Below, piece after piece: positions 17,870-25,852 of a stretch of 64,000 nt of DNA (its first letter is position 1; the number at the start of each line of letters is the position of its first letter). Location of the stretch: NCBI GenBank assembly GCA_947496355.1, contig CANMCO010000002.1, positions 186,001 to 250,000 of the forward strand, written 5' to 3'. A program made the translations under genes and the position numbers. Source of the stretch: an uncultured Aquimarina sp. (GTDB lineage Bacteria; Bacteroidota; Bacteroidia; Flavobacteriales; Flavobacteriaceae). A model generated the notes under the pieces. It made no database searches and was not told the origin of the DNA. It saw only the letters and a list, made by a program, of their open reading frames with translations.

Positions 17870-17940
17870 GAATGAGATTTTGGGCGAGAAGTTTATGCTG
17901 AGCGAGGAACGAGTCGAAGTGAGCCCTAGTAGACCAACAT

Positions 17941-17974
17941 AAAAAGAGCTACATTTTTTTGTAGCTCTTTTTAT
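17941..17974 (+). terminator. Third hairpin, probably bidirectional, at the end of the repeat array
   Basis: AAAAAGAGCTACA (17941-17953) pairs with TGTAGCTCTTTTT (17960-17972). It stands between the tRNA repeat array and the convergent uspA-like gene and could serve both. Confidence 0.7.
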
Positions 17975-18030
17975 TTTAGAGTGATATATGCTTTTGAAAC
18001 GTCTTTTTTTTTAAAAAGGAGGGGGTGTAA

Positions 18031-18864
18031 CTATATCTTAAAAGTTAACACAGGTCGTTTTGCATGATTTACCACATCTTCTCCTAAGCTTCCATTTATA
18101 AAATGAGATATTCCTTTTCTTCCGTGAGTACTTATTCCAATCATTCCTGCTTTTACAGAATCTGCAAAATTTAATATTCCTTTCTCTACCGTGATATCGT
18201 TATATATATTTAATGTATAGCCTTCAATCCCTAGGCCCGAGATCATTTTATTCATTTTATCTTCAGTCTCATAGGTGGTCTTGAAACCATTGGCTGTGTT
18301 TATCCATACCAGGTGAAGCTTAGCGTCTATTGATTTTGCAAATTCATTTGCAGCTAAAAGACTTGGTTTATCTTCATCATCAAAATTGGTAGCGTATACG
18401 AAATCATTTACGTCAAAAATTTGACAATCTTCTTTAATTACTAAAACGGGCTTTTTCGATGTGCGAACAATTTTTTCAGCGTTAGAGCCAATAAACAACT
18501 CTTCAAAACCTGTAGAACCATGAGAGCCCATTATAATGATATCTACATCGTTCTTGGTGCTAGAATCAATAATTCCATGCATAACATCTTCAAAACTTAC
18601 GGTTTCGATTACTTCTATGCCTTTGAGGTAGTCTTGATCCAGAACTTCTTCAAATTTTTTATGTGTTTGTTTCATAAAAAACACAGCTTCTGGAGCAGGA
18701 GCTGGAGCACCAGAGGACATAAGGTCTGTAAGGTGTATTGGCATTTCTAAAATATGAAGTAAGTAAATTGTAGAATTATTTTTTTTTGCAATTTGTGCAG
18801 CCACTTTTAATGCACTTTCTGCTTGTTTAGAAAAATCTGTTGGAACTAGTATACTTTTAATCAT
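18031..18864 (-). CDS. Universal stress protein with two Usp domains
   Basis: A 277-residue cytoplasmic protein made of two tandem UspA domains (about 1-142 and 150-277). Domain 1 begins IKSILVPTDFSKQAESALKVA and carries the nucleotide-binding pattern GSHGSTGFEELFIGSNAEKI; domain 2 has GISTHGRKGISHFINGSLGEDV. Both fit the G-x2-G-x9-G(S/N) ATP-binding signature. Such proteins respond to starvation or oxidative stress in related bacteria; the specific role here is unknown. It stands alone on the minus strand, facing the tRNA. Confidence 0.93.
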   Translation of the reverse strand: MIKSILVPTDFSKQAESALKVAAQIAKKNNSTIYLLHILEMPIHLTDLMSSGAPAPAPEAVFFMKQTHKKFEEVLDQDYLKGIEVIETVSFEDVMHGIIDSSTKNDVDIIIMGSHGSTGFEELFIGSNAEKIVRTSKKPVLVIKEDCQIFDVNDFVYATNFDDEDKPSLLAANEFAKSIDAKLHLVWINTANGFKTTYETEDKMNKMISGLGIEGYTLNIYNDITVEKGILNFADSVKAGMIGISTHGRKGISHFINGSLGEDVVNHAKRPVLTFKI

Positions 18865-19035
18865 AATATTGCTTTTTTGAAATAAGTTACTTAATTATGG
18901 TTTGAGTTCAGAATATTCAAGTGGTTCAAGGATAGGAATCAAATAAAGTAAGAATTAATTAACTTCTTAAGCCTAAAGAAACTGTCCTTGTGTTATTTAT
19001 ATTAAATTTACAAATAAATTCATTCTTTATGATGT

Positions 19036-19065
19036 TTTGTATCTAAGATATTATTGCTATCTTTG
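19036..19065 (+). promoter_or_regulatory. Promoter of the rimP-nusA-infB operon
   Basis: TTTG (19036-19039), 18 bases, TATCTTTG (19058-19065), followed by CACC, where transcription should start. Close to the Bacteroidetes consensus. Confidence 0.75.
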
Positions 19066-19092
19066 CACCGTTGAAATTAAAAAACCAGAAAT

Positions 19093-19114
19093 TGAGGGGA
19101 CGAAAAGTCCCCTC
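19093..19114 (+). promoter_or_regulatory. GC-rich hairpin in the rimP leader
   Basis: Between promoter and the rimP ATG an eight-base-pair stem GAGGGGAC/GTCCCCTC closes a GAAAA-type loop and is followed by TTTTCATC. In an AT-rich genome this is striking. It may be an attenuator or a protein-binding leader element for the operon. The short T-run makes it a weak terminator at best. Confidence 0.6.
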
Positions 19115-19127
19115 TTTTCATCTATTC

Positions 19128-19592
19128 ATGTCATTAAAAGATAAAGTCTACAGGTTATTGGATGAGGCGCTTGCCGAGAATCCTACGTTGTTTCTAATCG
19201 ATTGTAAAATTCAATCGGATAATAGTATTGAAGTTACTATAGATGGAGATGATGGTGTTAAAGTTGAAGATTGTATTGCTATTAGTCGTGCAATCGAACA
19301 TAATCTGGATAGAGATGAAGAAGATTTTTCACTTCAGGTTATGTCTTCTGGAGTGTCTGAAGGTCTAAAACATATTAGACAATATAAAAATAATGTTGGT
19401 AGAAAACTTAAAGTTAAAACCAAGGAAGAAACACTAGAAGGGGAATTGATTTCTGCAACAGAAGATAAAGTTACCTTGACATGGAAAGCAAGAGAGCCTA
19501 AGCCTATTGGAAAAGGAAAGGTTACTGTTACCAAAGAGGCTAGTGTTGCTTATGAAGATATTGTGGAAGCAAAAGTTATGATAACATTTTAA
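19128..19592 (+). CDS. rimP: Ribosome maturation factor RimP
   Basis: Assists 30S subunit maturation in the cytoplasm. The 154-residue product begins MSLKDKVYRLLDEALAENPTLFLID; the N-terminal domain contains IEVTIDGDDGVKVEDCIAISRAIE and LQVMSSGVSEGLKHIRQYKNNVGRKLKV, and the C-terminal small beta-barrel has EGELISATEDKVTLTW. An upstream in-frame start at 19071 would translate the leader hairpin and is rejected. It is the first gene of the conserved rimP-nusA-infB operon, 15 bp before nusA. Confidence 0.95.
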   Translation: MSLKDKVYRLLDEALAENPTLFLIDCKIQSDNSIEVTIDGDDGVKVEDCIAISRAIEHNLDRDEEDFSLQVMSSGVSEGLKHIRQYKNNVGRKLKVKTKEETLEGELISATEDKVTLTWKAREPKPIGKGKVTVTKEASVAYEDIVEAKVMITF

Positions 19593-19607
19593 TAATAATA
19601 TATTGAT

Positions 19608-20840
19608 ATGGAAAATATCGCATTAATAGAATCATTTTCAGAATTCAAAGATGATAAGTTTATAGATCGTGTGACGCTAATGTCAATCTTAGAAGATGTG
19701 TTTAGGAATGCTCTAAAGAAGAAATTTGGTAGTGATGACAATTTCGATATCATTATAAATCCTGATAAAGGAGATTTAGAAATTTGGAGAAATCGTATCG
19801 TAGTTGGTGACGGGGAAGTTGAAGACGATAATCAGGAAATATCATTAACTGCAGCTAGGAGGATTGAACCTGATTTTGAAGTGGGTGAGGACGTTTCTGA
19901 AGAAGTTAAACTTATTGATCTTGGAAGGCGATCTATTTTGGCATTACGTCAGAATTTGATTTCAAAGATTCATGAACACGATAATACAAATATTTATAAG
20001 CAGTTTAAAGAGTTAGAAGGAGAGATTTATACTGCTGAAGTTCACCATATCCGTCATAGAGCTATCATTATGCTTGATGATGAGGGTAATGAGATTATTT
20101 TGCCAAAAGACAGACAAATACCTTCAGATTTTTTCCGTAAAGGAGAAAATGTAAGAGGAGTAATTGAATCTGTAGAACTTAAAGGTAATAAGCCTTCTAT
20201 TATTATGTCCAGAACATCTCCTTTGTTTCTGGAAAAATTATTTGAATCCGAAATACCAGAGGTTTTTGATGGGTTGATTACTGTTAAAAAGGTGGTTAGG
20301 ATACCTGGAGAAAAAGCAAAGGTTGCTGTAGATTCATACGATGATAGAATTGACCCTGTTGGAGCGTGTGTTGGAATGAAAGGTTCACGTATTCATGGGA
20401 TTGTAAGAGAATTAGGAAATGAAAATATTGATGTTATCAATTACACCAATAATATACAGTTATATATAACAAGAGCACTAAGTCCTGCAAAAGTTACTTC
20501 TATCAAAATGAATGAAGAAGGTAGTAGAGCAGAGGTAATGCTTAGACCAGAAGAAGTTTCCAAAGCAATTGGTAGAGGAGGTTATAATATTAGATTGGCT
20601 GGTCAATTAACAGGTTATGAGATAGACGTGTTTAGAGAAGGTGTAGAAGAGGATGTAGAACTTACAGAATTTTCTGATGAGATTGATTCTTGGATTATTG
20701 AGGAGTTTTCTAAAATAGGTTTGGATACAGCCAAAAGTATTTTAGAACAAGATTCTGCTGATTTGGTTAAACGAACTGATCTCGAGGAAGAGACAGTCAA
20801 CGAAGTCCTTAGAATATTAAAATCAGAATTTGAGGATTAA
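19608..20840 (+). CDS. nusA: Transcription termination/antitermination factor NusA
   Basis: Binds RNA polymerase and nascent RNA to control pausing and termination. The 410-residue product has the NusA N-terminal domain (about 1-125: ALIESFSEFKDDKFIDR, EDVFRNALKKKFG), an S1 domain (about 130-200: GEIYTAEVHHIRHRAIIML), and two KH domains (about 230-350: VVRIPGEKAKVAVDSYD, DPVGACVGMKGSRIHGIV, EVSKAIGRGGYNIRLAGQLTGYEIDV). The C-terminal acidic repeats of E. coli NusA are reduced to one short acidic helical segment, normal for this phylum. Middle gene of the rimP-nusA-infB operon. Confidence 0.98.
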   Translation: MENIALIESFSEFKDDKFIDRVTLMSILEDVFRNALKKKFGSDDNFDIIINPDKGDLEIWRNRIVVGDGEVEDDNQEISLTAARRIEPDFEVGEDVSEEVKLIDLGRRSILALRQNLISKIHEHDNTNIYKQFKELEGEIYTAEVHHIRHRAIIMLDDEGNEIILPKDRQIPSDFFRKGENVRGVIESVELKGNKPSIIMSRTSPLFLEKLFESEIPEVFDGLITVKKVVRIPGEKAKVAVDSYDDRIDPVGACVGMKGSRIHGIVRELGNENIDVINYTNNIQLYITRALSPAKVTSIKMNEEGSRAEVMLRPEEVSKAIGRGGYNIRLAGQLTGYEIDVFREGVEEDVELTEFSDEIDSWIIEEFSKIGLDTAKSILEQDSADLVKRTDLEEETVNEVLRILKSEFED

Positions 20841-20884
20841 TAAACACAATTAATTTATATTTGAGCATAAAATAAAGGGCATTT

Positions 20885-23722
20885 ATGGCTGAAGCAAAAA
20901 CAATGAGATTAAATAAGGTATTACGCGAATTCAATATCTCGCTAGATCGGGCTGTTGACTTTTTGAATTCAAAAGGTCATGAGATAGACGCGCGTCCTAC
21001 CACCAAAATTTCTGAAGAAGTGTATCAGCTCTTGTTTGATGAATTTCAAACAGATAAGAGTAAAAAAGTAGCTTCAAAAGAAGTTGGGGAAGAAAAAAGG
21101 AAGGAGAAAGAAGCGTTGCGTGTGCAGATTGAGAGTGAGCAGGAAGAAAAACGCAAAATTGCCGAAGCTCGTGAAGTTGTAAAAGCCAAAGCTCAACTAA
21201 GCGGACCTAAACAAGTAGGTAAAATCGATTTAGAGAAGAAAGAGGAAGAGGCTCCAGCTCCACAGCCCGAAGAAAAAGTGGAAGAGACTCCTAAAAAAGA
21301 AGAGGTTAAAAATAAAGAGCCAGAAGTGGTCTCTAATAGGCCTGTAAAGAAAGGTATTAAGATTACCAAACAAGCTCCTCCAAAAGAAGAAAAACTGGTA
21401 GAACCTGCTAAGGTAATTAAGGGTGATTCTGGTGATTCGAAAAAAGACGTTGAAAAAACAGTAGATAAGGCTGAAAAAACAGCAGATAAGCCAGTAGAAG
21501 AATCAACAGGGGAAGTAGGAACTGTTAAAACTCAATATAAAAAGCTAGATGGCCCTAATTTTACTGGTCAGAAAATTGACTTAACACAGTTTAAAAAACC
21601 GGCTAAGAAGAAAGACGATAAATCAGATAAGAAAACTGGTGGAGCTGCAGCTGATGCTAAAAAACGTAGAAAGCGAATTAGTAAAGAAAGTGGTGGTCAG
21701 CAAGGAGGAAACAGAGGGCCTGGAAACAGAGGACCTGGAAACAGAGGACCTGGTAATAGAGGACCTGGTAATAGAGGACCTGCAAAAGGGAAAAGAACAC
21801 CTATAGTTAAAGAGGAACCAAGCGAAGAAGAAGTACAAAAACAAGTTAGAGAAACTCTAGAAAAATTACAGGGAAAATCTAACAAATCTAAGGCTGCGAA
21901 ATATCGTAGAGATAAAAGAGATCAACACCGTCAGAAAGTTGAAGATGATGTTGCTCAACAAGAACAAGAAAGTAAGGTGCTTAAGGTAACAGAATTTGTT
22001 ACTGCAGCAGAAGTAGCTACAATGATGAATGTGCCTACTACCGATATAATCTCGGCATGTATGTCTTTGGGTATAATGGTAACCATGAACCAGCGTTTAG
22101 ATGCTGAAACACTTTCAATAGTTGCAGATGAGTTTGGTTATGAGGTTAATTTTGTGACCTCTGATATTGAAGAGTCTATAGAAGAGATTGTTGATGCTCC
22201 TGAAGATTTAAAACCTAGGGCGCCAATTGTTACCGTTATGGGTCACGTAGATCACGGTAAGACTTCGTTGTTGGATTATATTAGACAAGAAAATGTAATT
22301 GCCGGAGAAAGCGGTGGGATTACTCAGCATATCGGAGCATATGGAGTACAGTTAGAAAGTGGACAAAAGATCGCATTTTTAGATACTCCAGGTCACGAAG
22401 CGTTTACAGCGATGCGTGCACGTGGTGCGCAAGTTACCGATTTAGCAATAATTGTAATTGCGGCAGATGATGATGTGATGCCACAGACAAAAGAGGCTAT
22501 TAGTCATGCTCAGGCAGCTGGAGTCCCAATCGTATTTGCTATCAACAAGGTGGATAGACCAGAGGCAAATCCGGAAAAGATAAAAGAAAAGCTGGCTTCT
22601 ATGAATTTATTAGTAGAAGACTGGGGAGGTAAAATACAATCTCATGATATTTCTGCTAAAACAGGATTGGGAGTAAAAGAATTGTTAGAAAAAGTTCTTT
22701 TAGAGGCTGAAATTCTTGAGCTGAAGGCAAATCCAAATAGATTGGCTTCAGGTACTGTCGTTGAAGCATTTCTAGATAAAGGAAGAGGATACGTTTCTAC
22801 TATCCTGGTACAAACCGGTACACTTCGCGTGGGAGATTACGTTCTTGCGGGTAAAAATAGCGGTAAGGTTAAGGCTATGCAGGATGAGAGAGGGAACAAT
22901 GTTAAAGAAGCTGGGCCTTCTGCACCAGTTTCTATTTTAGGACTGGATGGTGCACCACAGGCGGGAGATAAGTTTAGTGTATTAGAGGATGAACGTGAAG
23001 CCAAAGATATTGCTTCCAAGCGTGCACAATTGCATAGAGAACAATCTGTACGAACTCAAAGGCATATTACACTTGATGAAATTGGACGTAGAATTGCTTT
23101 AGGAGACTTTAAAGAACTGAATATTATCCTGAAAGGTGATGTGGATGGTTCTGTCGAAGCATTAACAGATTCGTTCCAGAAATTGTCTACAGAAGAAATT
23201 CATGTAAATATTATACATAAAGCAGTTGGAGCAATAACAGAAAGTGATGTGTTACTTGCATCTGCTTCTGATGCAATTATAATTGGGTTTAATGTTAGAC
23301 CTGCTGGAAATGCAAGACAAGTTGCAGATAAGGAAGAAATAGATATCAGAACATACTCTATTATCTATGATGCGATCAATGATCTTAAAGATGCAATGGA
23401 AGGAATGCTTTCTCCTGTAATGAAAGAAGAAATTACAGGTACGGCAGAGATAAGAGAAACATTTAAGATTTCTAAAGTTGGTACTATTGCAGGATGTATG
23501 GTACAGACTGGTAAGATCTTTAGAAATTCTGGAATTAGATTGATTAGAGAAGGAGTTGTAGTGTATACCGGAGAGCTTGCTTCATTGAAACGTTTCAAAG
23601 ATGATGTTAAGGAAGTGGCCAAAGGTTATGATTGTGGTATCCAGGTTAAGAATTACAATGATATCAGAATTGATGATATAATCGAAGCTTATCAAGAAGT
23701 TGCAGTGAAGAAAAAACTGTAA
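20885..23722 (+). CDS. infB: Translation initiation factor IF-2
   Basis: GTPase that places initiator tRNA on the 30S subunit; 945 residues. Residues 4-55 are the IF2_N-type helix bundle ([21 protein letters not shown]). Residues about 55-370 are a Lys/Glu-rich disordered linker that includes five GNRGP repeats. A second IF2_N-like segment lies about 370-425. The G domain starts near 446 with GHVDHGKT (G1), then DTPGHEAF (G3) and NKVD (G4). Domains II-IV follow ([47 protein letters not shown]). Last gene of its operon, closed by a bidirectional terminator. Confidence 0.98.
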   Translation: MAEAKTMRLNKVLREFNISLDRAVDFLNSKGHEIDARPTTKISEEVYQLLFDEFQTDKSKKVASKEVGEEKRKEKEALRVQIESEQEEKRKIAEAREVVKAKAQLSGPKQVGKIDLEKKEEEAPAPQPEEKVEETPKKEEVKNKEPEVVSNRPVKKGIKITKQAPPKEEKLVEPAKVIKGDSGDSKKDVEKTVDKAEKTADKPVEESTGEVGTVKTQYKKLDGPNFTGQKIDLTQFKKPAKKKDDKSDKKTGGAAADAKKRRKRISKESGGQQGGNRGPGNRGPGNRGPGNRGPGNRGPAKGKRTPIVKEEPSEEEVQKQVRETLEKLQGKSNKSKAAKYRRDKRDQHRQKVEDDVAQQEQESKVLKVTEFVTAAEVATMMNVPTTDIISACMSLGIMVTMNQRLDAETLSIVADEFGYEVNFVTSDIEESIEEIVDAPEDLKPRAPIVTVMGHVDHGKTSLLDYIRQENVIAGESGGITQHIGAYGVQLESGQKIAFLDTPGHEAFTAMRARGAQVTDLAIIVIAADDDVMPQTKEAISHAQAAGVPIVFAINKVDRPEANPEKIKEKLASMNLLVEDWGGKIQSHDISAKTGLGVKELLEKVLLEAEILELKANPNRLASGTVVEAFLDKGRGYVSTILVQTGTLRVGDYVLAGKNSGKVKAMQDERGNNVKEAGPSAPVSILGLDGAPQAGDKFSVLEDEREAKDIASKRAQLHREQSVRTQRHITLDEIGRRIALGDFKELNIILKGDVDGSVEALTDSFQKLSTEEIHVNIIHKAVGAITESDVLLASASDAIIIGFNVRPAGNARQVADKEEIDIRTYSIIYDAINDLKDAMEGMLSPVMKEEITGTAEIRETFKISKVGTIAGCMVQTGKIFRNSGIRLIREGVVVYTGELASLKRFKDDVKEVAKGYDCGIQVKNYNDIRIDDIIEAYQEVAVKKKL
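21707..21781 (+). repeat. Five 15-bp repeats in infB encoding GNRGP
   Basis: Five consecutive 15-bp units of the type ggaaacagaggacct or ggtaatagaggacct. They vary only at synonymous third positions, with gga aac in the first three and ggt aat in the last two, indicating recent slippage within the disordered linker. Confidence 0.9.
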
Positions 23723-23740
23723 ATTTCTTTAGTATAAAAT

Positions 23741-23775
23741 AAAAACCTCTATGTGTCGAACATAGAGGTTTTTTT
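23741..23775 (+). terminator. Bidirectional terminator between infB and the SPOR gene
   Basis: AAAAACCTCTATG (23741-23753) pairs with CATAGAGGTTTTT (23761-23773) around a seven-base loop. A and T tails on both sides fit use by both convergent genes. Confidence 0.85.
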
Positions 23776-23794
23776 ATTTGGTAATTTTGATGTC

Positions 23795-24253
23795 CTATTC
23801 TGGTTTAAAGATAAAGGCATTGGGGAATTCACTGTGTACTTCTTTTAATGCTCTATCTGCTTCAAGTCTTGTTCGATAGTTTCCCAGCCATACTTTGTAG
23901 TTTGGAGTTTCCCATTTTATTGAGGAATCCCATTTCGGAAAAGCTTCCTTAGAAGCTTTCATTATTTCATTTGCTTTATTTAAATTACCGTAGTATAGCT
24001 GAATTTTATAACGATCGCTAAACTCACCATTTTTTTCCATTTTAGACTTTATGTCCAAAAGCGTTTTGATTCTAGGGTCTTGATTTATAGTTACTAAGGC
24101 CTCTGGTTGAGGTGCTATATTTATGGCTACAAACTTATTCTCATCAGAATTTTCATTAACCGGAGTAGAGTTGTCTTGAGCGGTTAATGAAGTAATACTA
24201 ATAAGGTAAAAACCTAATAGAATAATTTGATATTTAGTGTTTAACATTCTCAT
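23795..24253 (-). CDS. Small exported SPOR-domain protein
   Basis: A 152-residue protein with an N-terminal signal sequence (residues about 5-25, YQIILLGFYLISITSLTA) and a C-terminal SPOR-like domain in about 80-150 (YKIQLYYGNLNKANEIMKAS, PNYKVWLGNYRTRLEADRAL). SPOR domains bind denuded glycan strands of peptidoglycan at the septum, so a periplasmic cell-wall role is likely. It is a single gene, divergent from actA. ATG at 24253 is used; a second ATG two codons in is possible. Confidence 0.85.
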   Translation of the reverse strand: MRMLNTKYQIILLGFYLISITSLTAQDNSTPVNENSDENKFVAINIAPQPEALVTINQDPRIKTLLDIKSKMEKNGEFSDRYKIQLYYGNLNKANEIMKASKEAFPKWDSSIKWETPNYKVWLGNYRTRLEADRALKEVHSEFPNAFIFKPE

Positions 24254-24353
24254 TACAAATTAATTTGGTGTAAAGGTAAAGTTTAATAACTCAAAATTAT
24301 GAAAAAATATTATTTAGAATTATTATAAATTAATACTTAACGCTTCTCTAACA

Positions 24354-24384
24354 TTTCCAAAATCGACTTATTATAGTACTTTTG
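24354..24384 (+). promoter_or_regulatory. Promoter of the act-cox respiratory operon
   Basis: TTTC (24354-24357), 19 bases, TACTTTTG (24377-24384). This fits the Bacteroidetes consensus with one change in the -33 box. The leader of about 85 bases can form an eight-base-pair hairpin ATGGTTTT (24402-24409)/AAAACCAT (24437-24444). Confidence 0.65.
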
Positions 24385-24477
24385 TCGTCGAATTAAAAGT
24401 GATGGTTTTATGTTTTTTTTTAAGACAGTAAACGAAAAAACCATGCCAAAATTAAGACGATAATTCTACTTAATAAT

Positions 24478-25794
24478 ATGAAACAGGTGAAACACCGAAA
24501 TTCAGCCTCCAAAATCCTAATCCTAGGAACTGTTTTTTTATTTACTTTATTTAATCCTGTTTTTGGACAGGAAGAAGTAGTTGCAGACACTGCTGTTGCA
24601 ACAGAAGCGTCATCTGGAGGAGATGTTGCTAAAGGAGAAGAGTTGTTTAAGTCTCTATGTGCAGCTTGTCATAAGCGTTATAAAAAAATGACAGGTCCTG
24701 CTCTTTTTGGAGTAACTGAACGACGCGATACAGAGTGGTTGTATTCTTGGATAAAAAATAGTGCGGCAATGATAGCGTCTGGTGATGCTGATGCTGTTGC
24801 TATATATGAAGAGTACAATAAAACTGCAATGAATGCATTTCCGCAGTTATCTAATGCGGATATAGATGATATTTTGGCCTATGTAATGGTGCCGAAAGCT
24901 GAGCCTGTAGCTGCTGTGGGAGCTACTGCTGTTGCTGCAACAGATGGCTCAGGTGTTTCTTCAGATGTATTGTTGGCTATATTGGCATTAGTTTTTCTAA
25001 TGTTGGTAGTGATTTTGTTTTTAGTAAACAATACACTTAAGCGATTTGCTGAAGCTAATAATATTGAATTGCCTGTTCAGGAAGAAAGAACTCCTATTTG
25101 GAAAGCCTTTGTTCAAAATCAGTTTTTGGTTTTAGTCTCAGCAATTTTCTTGTTATTGGCTAGTGGGTACTTTGTATATGGCTACTTTATGCAGGTAGGT
25201 GTAGATCAGGGGTATGCTCCGATACAGCCGATTCATTATTCACATAAGATACATGCTGGAGATAATAAGATAGAGTGTAAGTATTGTCATTCTTCTGCAA
25301 GAGTTTCTAAACATTCTGGGATACCATCTCTAAATGTATGTATGAACTGTCATAAGTCTATTAGTGAAGTTGCAGATGCTACTGCTACTGAAGATTATTC
25401 GAAAGAATTTTATGATGGAGAGATTCAAAAACTATACAAAGCAGTAGGTTGGGATGAGGAGTCTCAGTCTTATACTGGTGAGACTGAACCTGTAAAATGG
25501 GTTCGTATTCATAATTTACCAGATTTTGCCTATTTTAATCACTCGCAACACGTAAGTGTAGCAGGAGTTGAATGTCAAAAATGTCATGGACCTGTAGAGG
25601 AGATGGAAATTATGTATCAGCATGCTCCGCTAACAATGGGATGGTGTATTAACTGTCACAGGGAGACTAATGTGAAGGTTGCAGATAACGAGTATTATGA
25701 GAAAATTCATAAACAACTCTCTAAGAAATATGGTGTAGATCAATTGACAGCTGCTCAAATGGGTGGTCTGGAATGTGGTAAATGCCATTATTAA
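24478..25794 (+). CDS. actA: Alternative complex III subunit ActA, six haem-binding sites
   Basis: Multihaem cytochrome c subunit that passes electrons out of alternative complex III. After a signal sequence (residues about 12-30) comes a monohaem cytochrome c domain with CAACH (61-65) and a methionine-rich region (KMTGPALFGV). Two membrane helices follow at about 163-185 and 219-243, then a pentahaem part with CKYCH (267), CMNCH (288), CQKCH (366), CINCH (390) and CGKCH (433). The pentahaem part is the usual ActA. The extra N-terminal haem domain would give a tethered electron carrier. First gene of an eight-gene block actABCDEF-coxBA. Confidence 0.92.
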   Translation: MKQVKHRNSASKILILGTVFLFTLFNPVFGQEEVVADTAVATEASSGGDVAKGEELFKSLCAACHKRYKKMTGPALFGVTERRDTEWLYSWIKNSAAMIASGDADAVAIYEEYNKTAMNAFPQLSNADIDDILAYVMVPKAEPVAAVGATAVAATDGSGVSSDVLLAILALVFLMLVVILFLVNNTLKRFAEANNIELPVQEERTPIWKAFVQNQFLVLVSAIFLLLASGYFVYGYFMQVGVDQGYAPIQPIHYSHKIHAGDNKIECKYCHSSARVSKHSGIPSLNVCMNCHKSISEVADATATEDYSKEFYDGEIQKLYKAVGWDEESQSYTGETEPVKWVRIHNLPDFAYFNHSQHVSVAGVECQKCHGPVEEMEIMYQHAPLTMGWCINCHRETNVKVADNEYYEKIHKQLSKKYGVDQLTAAQMGGLECGKCHY

Positions 25795-25852
25795 TAAAAT
25801 AGTTTTATCCGTTTATTCGGAAATAATAGTAAGAAGCTAATATCAATTATAT

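Larger units (their letters stand above)
17694..17939 (+). repeat. Tandem repeat carrying the 3' end of tRNA-Gln
   Basis: The last 17 bases of the tRNA gene plus two (gagccctagtagaccaaca) occur three times, at 17694-17712, 17808-17826 and 17921-17939, a period of 114 and 113 bp. Each of the two full units also contains the tRNA terminator hairpin, and then a block with gcgagaagtttatgctgagc and gaggaacgagtcgaagtgag leading into the next tRNA 3' fragment. The fragments lack D and anticodon arms and cannot be functional tRNAs. Confidence 0.9.

Noticed and set aside
17808..17939. Two further tRNA genes downstream of tRNA-Gln
   Set aside because: Only the T-arm end and acceptor 3' strand are repeated; the D arm, anticodon arm and 5' acceptor strand are missing.
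17638..18030. Integrated mobile element at the tRNA-Gln 3' end
   Set aside because: The duplicated tails resemble attachment sites, but only about 95 bp lie between copies and there is no integrase, transposase or cargo in the window.
19071..19127. N-terminal extension of RimP from the upstream in-frame start
   Set aside because: It would encode the leader hairpin, lies within bases of the predicted transcription start, and precedes the conserved N-terminus.
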